NCBI RefSeq assembly: GCF_008087345.1
Contig: NZ_VHIB01000008.1
Location: 372,001-436,000 of the forward strand
Origin: Nocardioides caldifontis
Lineage (GTDB): Bacteria; Actinomycetota; Actinomycetes; Propionibacteriales; Nocardioidaceae
DNA length: 64,000 nt
Reading direction: 5' to 3'
The notes beneath the pieces are model-generated. The model did no database searches and was not told where the DNA came from. It saw only the letters and a program-made list of their open reading frames with translations. The position numbers were made by a program, and so were the translations under genes. Of the stretch, positions 1 through 10,299 are shown piece by piece. The number at the start of each line of letters is the position of its first letter. Positions within the stretch are counted from its first letter, which is position 1.

Positions 1-62
1 ACGCGGCGACCCTACCTGGCACGTGACGGGCTCCGGTCTCCGGAGGCACGCGTCCGGCTGGG

Positions 63-419
63 TCAGCTGGAGGCCTCGCGCTTCTCCTTGATCTTGGCGG
101 CCTTGCCGCGGAGGTTGCGCAGGTAGTAGAGCTTCGCGCGGCGCACGTCTCCGCGGGTCACGACCTCGATGTGGTCGATGATCGGGGTGTGCAGCGGGAA
201 GGTCCGCTCGACGCCGACGCCGAACGAGACCTTGCGGACGGTGAAGGTGCGACCCACACCGGAGCCCTGGACGCGGATGCACACGCCCTGGAAGACCTGG
301 ACGCGCGAGCGGTTGCCCTCGACGACCTTGACGTGCACCTTCAGGGTGTCGCCGGCGCGGAACGCGGGGATGTCGTCGCGCTTCGAGGCGGCTGCGATCG
401 TGTCGATGACGTTGGTCAT
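63..419 (-). CDS. rplS: 50S ribosomal protein L19
   Basis: Ribosomal protein L19 (118 aa), located at the 30S-50S interface of the ribosome. The protein shows the family pattern throughout, including [20 protein letters not shown] near residues 19-38, the central [19 protein letters not shown] and the basic C-terminal [16 protein letters not shown]. The reading frame stays open 47 codons further upstream, but the ATG at 419 is preceded by a clear GAGGAG ribosome binding site and gives the usual family length, so the longer version is rejected. It is the last gene of the rpsP-KH-rimM-trmD-rplS series on this strand, with a 193-base gap after trmD in which I see no gene; it may have its own promoter there. 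Confidence 0.97.
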   Translation of the reverse strand: MTNVIDTIAAASKRDDIPAFRAGDTLKVHVKVVEGNRSRVQVFQGVCIRVQGSGVGRTFTVRKVSFGVGVERTFPLHTPIIDHIEVVTRGDVRRAKLYYLRNLRGKAAKIKEKREASS

Positions 420-612
420 GGGGGTCTCCTCGTCGGCGCCACAGGTCGCCCACGGACGTGGGTCGATGCTTGCTGGTGTCCGTCCTCGCCTCGCGCGGCT
501 CGCCCCCTGTGGCAGGTGCGCCGCCGACCGTCGCTCGACGCGATCCCGTCGGGAGGCCACGGACCAAGGGTCGATTCTGCCACACCGGTGGCAGCGGCCG
601 GAAATCGAGCGC

Positions 613-1791
613 TCAGCCCCGGGGCCGGCGCCGCCTGGTCAACGTCGCCACCCGCGTCCCGGTGGCCCCGACCGTCTCCTCGCCCCGGACCGAGTAGCCG
701 GCCCGCCGGTAGAGCCGGAGGTTGCCGGCGGCCGCCGCATCGGTGCGCAGCCGGAACGTCGCCACCCCGTCGGGTGCCAGCGCCTCACCCTCGGAGAGCA
801 GGAACGTGCCGATCCCCCGGCCGCGCAGGTCGGGCGCGACCATGAGCAGCGAGAGCTGCCAGACCGTGCCGTCGTCCGCGGGCCGTCCGCTGACCGCGCC
901 GACCAGCCGACCACCCACGCGCAGCACGAGCGTGGTCCCCCCGAGGACCTCCTCGGCCAGCGCGTCGAGCGGCTCGCGCAGCGGGGGGTCGAAGCAGGCC
1001 CACTGCAGGGTCATGAGCTCCCCGAGGTCCGCCCGTCGGGCGGGCCGCAGCTCGACGGCGCCGGCCGCCAGCCGGTCGGTTAGCTCCGTAGCCACGACCA
1101 CCCCGGAGGCGTGCAGCAGGTCGGGCCGACGCTCCGCGGTGCGCCGCTCGGCCTGCCGGCGGCGCCAGGCCGCGATGCGCGCGTGGTCGCCGGAGAGCAG
1201 CACGTCGGGGACCTCGAGTCCCCGCCAGGTCGCGGGCTTGGTGTAGACGGGGTACTCCAGCAGCCCCTCGGCGCCGTGCGACTCCTCCGCGAGCGATTCC
1301 TGGTTGCCCATGAAGCCCGGGAGCAGCCGCACGACCGCCTCGAGCACCACCAGCGCGGCGGCCTCGCCGCCGTTGAGCACGTAGTCGCCGACCGACACCT
1401 CGAGGACCCGCATCCGCGTCCGGGCGTGGTCGACCACCCGCTGGTCGATCCCCTCGTATCGGCCGCAGGCGACCACCAGGTGCGGCTCTCGGGCCAGCTC
1501 GGCGGCGAGCCGCTGCGTGAAGGGCACGCCGGAGGGGGTCGGGACGACGAGGACCGCGTCGTCGCCGGGGACCAGGGCGTCGAGCGCCTCGCCCCAGGGC
1601 TCGGGCTTCATCACCATCCCGGCGCCGCCGCCGTAGGGGGTGTCGTCGACCGTCCGGTGGCGGTCGTGGGTCCACTGCCGCAGGTCGTGCACGTGAAGGT
1701 CGAGGAGCCCCTTGGCCCGCGCCTTTCCCGGCAGCGAGAGGTCGAGCGCGTCGAGGTAGGCCGGGAAGATCGACACGACGTCGACCCGCAC
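613..1791 (-). CDS. trmD: tRNA (guanine37-N1)-methyltransferase TrmD fused to a GNAT acetyltransferase domain
   Basis: TrmD transfers methyl from SAM to N1 of G37 next to the tRNA anticodon, preventing +1 frameshifting. Residues 1 to about 235 form a complete SPOUT-fold TrmD, with [10 protein letters not shown] at 110-119 and [11 protein letters not shown] at 133-143 making the trefoil-knot SAM site. Ordinary TrmD is about 230-270 aa; this one is 392 aa. From about residue 247 a second domain reads as a GNAT N-acetyltransferase: the acetyl-CoA loop [15 protein letters not shown] is at 318-332 and an [12 protein letters not shown] motif at 355-366. The frame is uninterrupted, so this is a fusion and not two overlapping genes. 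It starts 2 bases after the rimM stop, so the two are translationally close. The substrate of the acetyltransferase half is unknown. Confidence 0.93.
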   Translation of the reverse strand: MRVDVVSIFPAYLDALDLSLPGKARAKGLLDLHVHDLRQWTHDRHRTVDDTPYGGGAGMVMKPEPWGEALDALVPGDDAVLVVPTPSGVPFTQRLAAELAREPHLVVACGRYEGIDQRVVDHARTRMRVLEVSVGDYVLNGGEAAALVVLEAVVRLLPGFMGNQESLAEESHGAEGLLEYPVYTKPATWRGLEVPDVLLSGDHARIAAWRRRQAERRTAERRPDLLHASGVVVATELTDRLAAGAVELRPARRADLGELMTLQWACFDPPLREPLDALAEEVLGGTTLVLRVGGRLVGAVSGRPADDGTVWQLSLLMVAPDLRGRGIGTFLLSEGEALAPDGVATFRLRTDAAAAGNLRLYRRAGYSVRGEETVGATGTRVATLTRRRRPRG

Positions 1792-1793
1792 GC

Positions 1794-2336
1794 TCAGCGC
1801 TCTCCCTCGTCGTCCTCGAGCGGCTCGAGGAGCCCCGGCCGGTCGGCCACGACGACGCGCCCGCCGTCGAGGTCCACCTGGGGCACCAGCGCCGTCACGA
1901 ACGGCACGAGTGCGTCCTCGTGCCCGGAGCGACGTACGACGAGGAGGTCCTGGGCGCCGTGGTGGAGCACCTCGGCGAGCGTGCCGACGGCGCGGCCGTC
2001 GGTCGTCACCACGTCGAGCCCGACCAGCTGGTGGTCGTAGAACTCCTCGGGGTCATCGGGCCGCTCCTCCGCGCTGACCGTGGCGAGCAGCAGACAGCCC
2101 CGCAGCGCCTCGGCGGCGGGGCGGTCGGGCAGCTCCTCGAAGGTGACGAGGAGCCGGTCCTGGTGCGTGCGCGTCGAGCGCACCGTCAGGTGGGAGTACG
2201 CCGGAGCGGCCCCCTGTCGCGGGGGGCGGAGCGCCAGTCGGGCGCCGTCGGCGAACCGGCGGTCCGGCTCGTCGGTCCGGGGCTCGACGGAGACCTCCCC
2301 CCGGACGCCGTGCGGCCGCCCGACGCGGCCGACCAC
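1794..2336 (-). CDS. rimM: 16S rRNA processing protein RimM
   Basis: RimM (180 aa) binds ribosomal protein S19 and helps mature the 16S rRNA head domain. The N-terminal [14 protein letters not shown] motif is diagnostic, and the C-terminal PRC-barrel half carries [13 protein letters not shown] (about 97-109) and the DLLVV and LVPFV strands. Translation is placed at GTG 2336; the frame continues upstream without ATG, GTG or TTG back to the KH-gene stop region, so this is the only conventional start, although it leaves only one residue before VGR. The gene lies 38 bases downstream of the KH gene and 2 bases before trmD, the standard arrangement. Confidence 0.95.
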   Translation of the reverse strand: MVGRVGRPHGVRGEVSVEPRTDEPDRRFADGARLALRPPRQGAAPAYSHLTVRSTRTHQDRLLVTFEELPDRPAAEALRGCLLLATVSAEERPDDPEEFYDHQLVGLDVVTTDGRAVGTLAEVLHHGAQDLLVVRRSGHEDALVPFVTALVPQVDLDGGRVVVADRPGLLEPLEDDEGER

Positions 2337-2374
2337 GACCTCGCCGGGCCCGGCGCCGCCCTCGACCGGAGTGG

Positions 2375-2617
2375 TCAGCGCCGCCGGTCCACGTCGACGA
2401 AGTCGATCCGCGCGCCGTTGCGGCCGCCGAGCGCGTTGACGACCGTCCGGAGCGCGGTCGCGGTGCGCCCGTTGCGGCCGATCACCTTGCCGAGGTCGTC
2501 GGGGTGGACCCGGACCTCGAGCAGCGAGCCGCGGCGCAGCTGCTTGTCACGGACGACCACCTCGTCCGGGTGCTTCACGATGCCCCGGACGAGGTGCTCG
2601 AGTGCCTCGGAGAGCAC
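2375..2617 (-). CDS. khpA: KH-domain RNA-binding protein (KhpA type)
   Basis: Small single-KH protein (80 aa) of the KhpA/YlqC type, an RNA-binding protein that in Gram-positive bacteria works with KhpB in RNA metabolism and cell-envelope control. The GxxG loop is visible as GKVIGRNGRT at about residues 43-52, preceded by the LEVRVHPDD strand and followed by the ALRTVVNALGG helix. Length and position between rpsP and rimM match the family in other actinobacteria. It starts 5 bases after the rpsP stop, so it is almost certainly cotranscribed and possibly coupled. Confidence 0.94.
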   Translation of the reverse strand: MLSEALEHLVRGIVKHPDEVVVRDKQLRRGSLLEVRVHPDDLGKVIGRNGRTATALRTVVNALGGRNGARIDFVDVDRRR

Positions 2618-2622
2618 GGGGC

Positions 2623-3135
2623 TCAGCCCTCGGTGCCCTGGGCCGGCGTCTCGGTGCCGGCGTCACCCTCAGGGACGGCGTCGGTCGCGGCGGCATCGGG
2701 AGCGGCGGCCGCGTCCTCGGCGCCCGACTCCGGAGCAGCAGCGGCCTTCTTCGCCGGCGCCTTCTTGGTGACGGCCTCGCCGCCGAGCTCGCCCTGGGAC
2801 TCCTTGAGGATCTCGTTGAAGACGTCCTGCTTGGACTTCCGCTCGGGAGCGGTCTTCAGGGTCCCCTCGGTGCCCGCCTCGCCCTTGAACGCCTGCCAGT
2901 CGCCGGTCACCTTGAGGATGGCGGCGACGGCCTCGGTCGGCTGCGCGCCGACGCCCAGCCAGTACTGCGCCCGCTCGGACTTGACCTCGATCAGCGAGGG
3001 CTCCTCCTTGGGGTGGTACTTGCCGATCTCCTCGATGACGCGGCCGTCGCGCTTGGTGCGGGAGTCGGCGACGACGATGCGGTAGTACGGCGCGCGGATC
3101 TTGCCCATGCGCTTCAGGCGAATCTTGACGGCCAC
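2623..3135 (-). CDS. rpsP: 30S ribosomal protein S16 with long acidic/alanine tail
   Basis: S16 binds 16S rRNA early in small-subunit assembly. Residues 1-80 are canonical: [20 protein letters not shown] at the N-terminus, [13 protein letters not shown] and the QPTEAV motif. The protein is 170 aa, about twice the minimal length; residues from about 118 onward are a low-complexity tail rich in Ala, Glu, Lys and Pro. Such tails are common in actinobacterial S16. The GTG at 3135 is preceded by GAGGAG with proper spacing. It is the first gene of the rpsP-KH-rimM-trmD-rplS unit; the 194 bases upstream to the next gene must contain its promoter, though I could not fix a convincing box. Confidence 0.96.
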   Translation of the reverse strand: MAVKIRLKRMGKIRAPYYRIVVADSRTKRDGRVIEEIGKYHPKEEPSLIEVKSERAQYWLGVGAQPTEAVAAILKVTGDWQAFKGEAGTEGTLKTAPERKSKQDVFNEILKESQGELGGEAVTKKAPAKKAAAAPESGAEDAAAAPDAAATDAVPEGDAGTETPAQGTEG

Positions 3136-3329
3136 GAGTGTGGTGTCTCCTCAACGATTGTTTGACGGGTGGGCGTCCCGGGTCAGGTGGGGAACCGGCC
3201 GGTCGGCGCCGTGGGGCCTGCCCGACACCGGATGAGAGGGTCCGGTCGGGCGGGACTCAACGGGTCATTCTGCCAGACGAAGGGGCACCGACCGAAATCG
3301 GCGGCCGGCGACCGGTCCCGGCGGGCGGC

Positions 3330-4412
3330 TCAGCGGACGACCGAGCCGCGCAGCACCACCCGGCGCGGGTGCTTGAGGATCGCCAGGTCGTCGAGCGGGT
3401 CGGTGTCGTAGACCACGAAGTCCGCCTCGGCCCCCTCGTCGAGGGTGGCCGAGAGCCCCAGCCAGGCCCGGGCACGCCACGAGGCCGCGCCGAGCGCCTC
3501 CTCCGCGCTCATCCCGTAGCGGGCCAGCTCGATGACCTCCGCGGCGATCAGCCCGTGCGGCAGCACGCCACCGGCGTCGGTGCCCGCGTAGATCGGCACC
3601 CCCGCCTCGTGGGCGGCGCCGATGGTCTCCCGGCGCCGCTGCCAGAGGTCCAGCATGTGCGAGGAGTACGCCGGGAACTTGGCCGCACCGGCCGCGGCGT
3701 ACTGGGGGAAGTTGTCGAGCTGCACGACCGTCGGGACGAGCGCGGTCCCCTGGCTGGCCATCAGGTCGATCATCGGCAGCGACAGCCCGGTGCCGTGCTC
3801 GATGCAGTCGATCCCGGCCTCGAGGAGGTCCACGAGGGCCTCCTCGCCGAAGACATGTGCAGTGACGCGGGCGCCGTGGGCGTGCGCGACTCCGATGGCC
3901 GCCTCGAGGGCCTCACGGGGCCAGAGCGGCTGCAGGTCGCCGGCGTCGCGGTCGATCCAGTCCCCCACGAGCTTGACCCAGCCGTCGCCGCCGCGGGCCT
4001 CCCGCGCGACGTAGTCCGGGAGCTGGTCGGGCTCGATCTCGTGGCCGTAGCCGCGCAGGTAGCGCTTGGGGCGCGCCAGGTGGCGGCCGGCGCGCACCAG
4101 TCGGGGCAGGTCGTCGCGCTCCTGGATCCAGCGGGTGTCTGCCGGGGAGCCGGCGTCGCGGAGCAGCAGCGCACCGGCGTCGCGGTCGGCGAGCGCCTGC
4201 CGCTCCTGCTCGTCGGTGTCGACGGCGCCGCCGGAGCCGAGGCCGACGTGGCAGTGGGCGTCGACGAGCCCCGGCACGATCCACCCCTCGGCCACCAGCT
4301 CGGCGTCCGGCTGGGGCTCGTAGGTCACGTGCCCGTCGACGACGTACAACCGGCGGTGCTCGCCCTCGGGGAGGACGGGGCCGCGGACCTCGAGCGCCTG
4401 CGTCACCTGCAC
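3330..4412 (-). CDS. Metal-dependent amidohydrolase
   Basis: A 360-residue amidohydrolase-superfamily enzyme (TIM-barrel hydrolase; exact substrate unknown). Metal-site elements are all present in order: DAHCH at about 51-55, the strand with a Lys that may be carboxylated (WVKLVGDWID, about 144-153), TAHVFG (about 185-190), CIEHGTGLS (about 203-211) and the catalytic Asp in AGTDAGG. The C-terminal LDEGAEADFVVYDTDP strand is typical of imidazolonepropionase-like amidohydrolases. GTG 4412 starts one base after the ffh stop; a second GTG two codons later is equally possible. Close spacing suggests cotranscription with ffh, without implying a shared pathway. Confidence 0.88.
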   Translation of the reverse strand: MQVTQALEVRGPVLPEGEHRRLYVVDGHVTYEPQPDAELVAEGWIVPGLVDAHCHVGLGSGGAVDTDEQERQALADRDAGALLLRDAGSPADTRWIQERDDLPRLVRAGRHLARPKRYLRGYGHEIEPDQLPDYVAREARGGDGWVKLVGDWIDRDAGDLQPLWPREALEAAIGVAHAHGARVTAHVFGEEALVDLLEAGIDCIEHGTGLSLPMIDLMASQGTALVPTVVQLDNFPQYAAAGAAKFPAYSSHMLDLWQRRRETIGAAHEAGVPIYAGTDAGGVLPHGLIAAEVIELARYGMSAEEALGAASWRARAWLGLSATLDEGAEADFVVYDTDPLDDLAILKHPRRVVLRGSVVR

Positions 4413-4413
4413 C

Positions 4414-5973
4414 TCACTTGTCGAGGAACTTCGCGACCTCGGGCGGCAGGTTGAACTGCGAGGGGTCGAAGTCCGGCTGCTGGTCCCCGTCCTGGGGCAG
4501 GCCGAACGGGTTCGCCGGCGCGGCCGCGGCCTTCTCCGACGCGGCCTTCTGCTGCTCGGCCCGCTTGGCCGGGTTGCCGGAGCCGCGCTTGGCCTTGCCC
4601 TTCTTGGGCGCCTGCTTGCCCTTGCGCTTGCCGGGGCCCGGCATCCCCGGCATCCCGGGCATCCCGCCGCCCTTGGCCATGCTCATCATCATCTTGCGGG
4701 CCTCGAAGAACCGCTCGACGAGGAGGTTGACCTCCGAGACGTGGACACCGGAGCCCTTCGCGATGCGGGCCCGCCGCGACCCGTCGATGATCTTGGGGTT
4801 GGCCCGCTCCCCCGGGGTCATCGACCGGATGATCGCCTGGATCCGGTCGATCTCGCGCTCGTCGAAGTTCGCGAGCTGGTCACGGAACTGCCCCATCCCG
4901 GGCAGCATCCCCATGATCTTCGACAGCGAGCCCATCTTGCGGATGGCCTGCATCTGCTCGAGGAAGTCGTCGAGGGTGAACTCGCCGCCCTGGCCGGTGA
5001 GCTTGGCGGCGGCCTTCGCGGCCTGGTCGGCGTCGAACGCCTTCTCGGCCTGCTCGATCAGGGTGAGCACGTCACCCATGTCCAGGATGCGCGAGGCCAT
5101 CCGGTCGGGGTGGAAGAGGTCGAAGTCGGTGAGCTTCTCGCCGGCGGAGGCGAACATGATCGGACGGCCGGTCACCGAGCGGATCGACAGCGCCGCACCA
5201 CCGCGCGCGTCGCCGTCGAGCTTGGTGAGCACCACGCCGTCGAAGCCGACGCCGTCGAGGAACGCCTGGGCGGTGTTGACCGCGTCCTGGCCGATCATCG
5301 CGTCGACGACGAAGAGGATCTCGTCGGGGTCGACCGCGTCGCGGATGTCGGCGGCCTGCTGCATCATCTCGGCGTCGACACCGAGGCGACCCGCGGTGTC
5401 GACGATCACGACGTCGTGGAGGGTGCGGCGCGCCTCGGCGACACCCGCCCGCGCCACCGCGACCGGGTCACCCACGCCGTTGCCCGGCTCGGGGGCGAAC
5501 ACGGTGACGCCCGCGCGCTCGCCGTTGACCTGGAGCTGGTTGACCGCGTTGGGGCGCTGGAGGTCGGCGGCGACGAGCATCGGGCTGCTGCCCTGCCCCT
5601 TGAGCCAGAGCGCGAGCTTCGCGGCGAGCGTCGTCTTGCCGGCGCCCTGGAGGCCGGCGAGGAGGATCACGGTCGGCGGGTTCTTCGCGAACCGGATCCG
5701 ACGGGTCTCGCCGCCGAGGATCTGGACGAGCTCCTCGTGGACGATCTTGACGACCTGCTGGGCCGGGTTGAGCGCCTGGCTGACCTCGGCGCCGCGGGCC
5801 CGCTCCTTGACCGAGGCGACGAACTGCTTCACGACCGGCAGCGCGACGTCGGCCTCGAGCAGCGCGATGCGGATCTCGCGCGCGGTGGCGTCGATGTCGG
5901 CGTCGGAGAGCCGTCCCTTGCCCCGGAGGTTCTTGAAGGTGTCCGCGAGGCGGTCGGAGAGGGTGGCGAACAC
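4414..5973 (-). CDS. ffh: Signal recognition particle protein Ffh
   Basis: Ffh (519 aa) is the SRP54 GTPase that binds SRP RNA and signal sequences and delivers ribosomes to FtsY at the membrane. N domain about 1-90; G domain with the P-loop GLQGAGKT at 107-114, DTAGR at 192-196 and TKLDGDARGG near 248-257; methionine-rich M domain from about 325 with the signal-sequence groove and the RNA-binding SRRARIAKGSG region. The C-terminal 80 residues are a Gly/Met/Lys-rich tail (GMPGMPGMPG then KRKGK) longer than in E. coli but usual in actinobacteria. The start is GTG 5973. FtsY is encoded in the same window at 10300-11469. Confidence 0.97.
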   Translation of the reverse strand: MFATLSDRLADTFKNLRGKGRLSDADIDATAREIRIALLEADVALPVVKQFVASVKERARGAEVSQALNPAQQVVKIVHEELVQILGGETRRIRFAKNPPTVILLAGLQGAGKTTLAAKLALWLKGQGSSPMLVAADLQRPNAVNQLQVNGERAGVTVFAPEPGNGVGDPVAVARAGVAEARRTLHDVVIVDTAGRLGVDAEMMQQAADIRDAVDPDEILFVVDAMIGQDAVNTAQAFLDGVGFDGVVLTKLDGDARGGAALSIRSVTGRPIMFASAGEKLTDFDLFHPDRMASRILDMGDVLTLIEQAEKAFDADQAAKAAAKLTGQGGEFTLDDFLEQMQAIRKMGSLSKIMGMLPGMGQFRDQLANFDEREIDRIQAIIRSMTPGERANPKIIDGSRRARIAKGSGVHVSEVNLLVERFFEARKMMMSMAKGGGMPGMPGMPGPGKRKGKQAPKKGKAKRGSGNPAKRAEQQKAASEKAAAAPANPFGLPQDGDQQPDFDPSQFNLPPEVAKFLDK

Positions 5974-6046
5974 TGCAGTCTGTCCTCAGGGTCGTCCGGC
6001 GGGTCACGCGCCGGACGTGCTGCGTCGGCAGCCGTCCCGGGCGCGG

Positions 6047-8194
6047 TCAGGCGTCCAGGGTACTGGCGCGCTCCAGCGCCTGGCGCACCGCGTGTGCCGC
6101 CGAGGCGGCCCGCTCGTCGGTCAGCCCCCCGGCTCCGGGCTCCTGCACGTAGAACACGTCCACCGCCTGCGGACCGATCGTCGTGACGTGCGCGGAGCGC
6201 ACGCTGAGGTCCATCGCGGCCAGGGCCCGGCAGGCCAGGAACACGACGCCATGGGTGTCCTCCGTGCGCACCTCCAGGACCGTCGCGTCGTCGGACGCGC
6301 CGTGGCGCACGAGCACCGTCGGAGGCAGCCCCCCGCTGCCGACCCGCACCCGCCGGGCGGGGTCCGCGCTGCCGCGGACGACGGCCCCCAGCCGCTCGGC
6401 GACGACCGCCGGGTCGAGGTGGCCCCCGTCGGTCTCCCAGTCGGAGACCGCCACCCCGTCCACCGTCCACGCGCGGGCCGCACGGACGCCGGCACGCAGC
6501 AGCGCGAGGGTGCCCGCCACGTCGGCCATCAGCCCCACCCGGTCGGCGGCGGTGACGCGCACCCGGCAGCCGTCCTCGCGCGGCTCGGTCTCCACGCACG
6601 CGCCGTCGCCCTCCGGGAGCACCGCCGGCAGCGCCGGCTCCTGCTCGTGCCCCCGCTCCCCCGGGGCCGCGAGCAGCGCGGCCCGGGCTCGGGCGGCCAG
6701 CCGGCGGACCAGCGTCTCCCGCCAGCTCGTCCACGCCTGGGGCGACGTCGCCCGCGCGTCGGCCTCGGTCAGCACCTCCAGCAGGTCGAGGGTCTCCAGG
6801 TCCGGCACCAGGCGTACGACGGTCTCGACGGTGACCGGGTCGTCGAGGTCCCGGGTCGTGGCCGTCTCCGCGAGCAGCAGGTGGCGTCGCACCAGCCCGG
6901 CGACCGTGGCCACGTCGGCCGGCGCGAACCCCATCCGGGTCGCCACCGCCGCGGCGACCGGCTCGCCGGCGACGCTGTGGTCCTGCCGTCCGCCCTTGCC
7001 GACGTCGTGCAGCAGGGCCGCGACCAGCAGCAGGTCGGGGCGGGCCACGCGCCGGATCAGCCGCGACGCCTCGACGCAGCTCTCCACCACGTGCCGGTCG
7101 ACGGTGAACCGGTGCACCGCGGAGGCGTGCGGCAGCAGGCGGATCCGCTGCCACTCCGGGAGCACCGCGTCCAGCGCCCCGGTCTCGTCGAGGGTCTCCC
7201 ACACCGGCAGCAGCCCCCGCCCGGAGGCGAGGAGCCGCACCAGGAGGTCCCGGGCCTCGGCAGGCCACGGGTCGGGCAGCGGCGCGGACGAGCGGGCGAG
7301 CCGCGCCGCGGTCGGGGGCGCCAGCATCAGCCGGCGCTCGGCGGCGACGGCGGCGGCCCGCAGCAGCAGCACCGCGTCCTGCGCAGGGTCGGCGCCCCGG
7401 TCGAGCACGACCTCGCCGCCGGACAGCGCGACCCCGTCGGCCACCCGCTCCAGCTGCGGCCGACGGGACGTCGCGCCGCGGGGGCGGGGCGCGAGCAGCT
7501 GCTCGACGCGGCTCCACGTCACCCGCGACAGGTGGGTGGTGCGCCGGCCCAGCTCGCGCAGCCGCTGCTGCGCCTCGTGCTCGTCGGCCAGCCCGAGCCC
7601 CTCGGCGAGCGCGCCCCAGAGCTCCGGGGTGACCCGGTCGGTGGCGCGGCCGGCGTGCGCCTGCAGCACGTCGCGGATGTCGAGGAGCTGGAGGCGGCAC
7701 CGCTCGAGGTCGGCCTGCGGGACGTCCACGAGCCACGTCGCCACCAGCGCGTTGAGGACGGTGGCGTCCCGCAGTCCGCCGGTCGACTCCTTCAGGTCCG
7801 GCAGCGCGGCGTGCGCCAGCTCCCCCACCCGGGCGGCCCGCTCGCGCACGAGGTCGCGCAGCCGGGGCAGGTTCGCCCGGGCGTCGCGCCGCCACCTCGC
7901 CCGTACGTCGGTCCGCAGCCTGAGCGAGACCGACGTGTCACCGGCCAGGTGGCGGGCGTCGAGCAACCCCAGCGCCACCCGCACGTCGGCCGCCGCGGCC
8001 TCGGTGACCTCGGGGAGGGCGCGCACGGAGTGGTCGAGGTCGACGCGGGCGTCCCAGAGCGGGTACCAGAGCTGCTGCGCCAGCTTGCCGACGTCCGCCG
8101 CCGCGTCGTGCACCAGCACCACGTCGAGGTCGGAGTGCGGCGCCAGCTCTCCACGGCCGTAGCCGCCCACCGCCACCAGCGCGACGCCGGGCAT
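6047..8194 (-). CDS. glnD: Bifunctional PII uridylyltransferase/uridylyl-removing enzyme GlnD
   Basis: GlnD senses glutamine and adds or removes a nucleotide on PII (the product of the gene just upstream); in some actinobacteria the modification is adenylylation. The nucleotidyltransferase motif VGGYGRGELAPHSDLDVV appears at residues 8-25 from this ATG, a central HD phosphohydrolase domain contains LLHDVGKGGRQDHS, and two ACT domains follow at the C-terminus (the last with VFYVQEPGAGG). With ATG 8194 the protein is 715 aa but begins almost directly at the catalytic strand. The same frame continues 28 codons upstream with family-like sequence to a CTG at 8278 that overlaps the glnB stop, so the native start may be this CTG (743 aa). 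Third gene of amt-glnB-glnD. Confidence 0.93.
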   Translation of the reverse strand: MPGVALVAVGGYGRGELAPHSDLDVVLVHDAAADVGKLAQQLWYPLWDARVDLDHSVRALPEVTEAAAADVRVALGLLDARHLAGDTSVSLRLRTDVRARWRRDARANLPRLRDLVRERAARVGELAHAALPDLKESTGGLRDATVLNALVATWLVDVPQADLERCRLQLLDIRDVLQAHAGRATDRVTPELWGALAEGLGLADEHEAQQRLRELGRRTTHLSRVTWSRVEQLLAPRPRGATSRRPQLERVADGVALSGGEVVLDRGADPAQDAVLLLRAAAVAAERRLMLAPPTAARLARSSAPLPDPWPAEARDLLVRLLASGRGLLPVWETLDETGALDAVLPEWQRIRLLPHASAVHRFTVDRHVVESCVEASRLIRRVARPDLLLVAALLHDVGKGGRQDHSVAGEPVAAAVATRMGFAPADVATVAGLVRRHLLLAETATTRDLDDPVTVETVVRLVPDLETLDLLEVLTEADARATSPQAWTSWRETLVRRLAARARAALLAAPGERGHEQEPALPAVLPEGDGACVETEPREDGCRVRVTAADRVGLMADVAGTLALLRAGVRAARAWTVDGVAVSDWETDGGHLDPAVVAERLGAVVRGSADPARRVRVGSGGLPPTVLVRHGASDDATVLEVRTEDTHGVVFLACRALAAMDLSVRSAHVTTIGPQAVDVFYVQEPGAGGLTDERAASAAHAVRQALERASTLDA

Positions 8195-8274
8195 CCCGTC
8201 GCCCCCGGCCGACGAGAAGGCCGACCGGCAGAGCCGGTCGGCCTCCTCGGTGCGCGCGGCGCGCTCGGTCGCGG

Positions 8275-10040
<1,766 letters not shown>

Positions 10041-10181
10041 GGGACCTCCGGGAGTCGCGGTCGGGATGCCGACCGGTCTGTGGCAGGGGAGGTACCGCGG
10101 TGCCACCTCGTCGTGCGCCGCAGCCGTCCTCCGGGTGCGACACACGATGGTGCGGGGAGGTTTCGGTTCCGAGCGGCTGGT

Positions 10182-10228
10182 GTTGCGTCCTCGTGACAGG
10201 TGGCCGCCCGGTGTTACGTCGAGGTAAC
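10182..10228. promoter_or_regulatory. Two GlnR-type operator boxes upstream of amt-glnB-glnD
   Basis: Two copies of the actinobacterial GlnR pattern gTnAC-n6-GnAAC (either strand) lie in the 259-base gap between ftsY and amt. Box 1 is 10213-10228, GTTACGTCGAGGTAAC, an exact palindromic match. Box 2 is 10182-10197; on the minus strand it reads GTCACGAGGACGCAAC. Box starts are 31 bases apart, about three helical turns. GlnR is known to control amtB-glnK-glnD in Streptomyces; that it does so here is inference. Confidence 0.7.
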
Positions 10229-10299
10229 GCCGTCACACGAGGGTGCGGGGCCGAGCGGCCCGGCTCAGGCGCCGGGCCGAGCGCCGCGCGAGGGCCGGC

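Noticed and set aside
63-560. Longer rplS start adding 47 residues
   Set aside because: The extra residues are unrelated to L19, and the ATG at 419 has a proper GAGGAG site.
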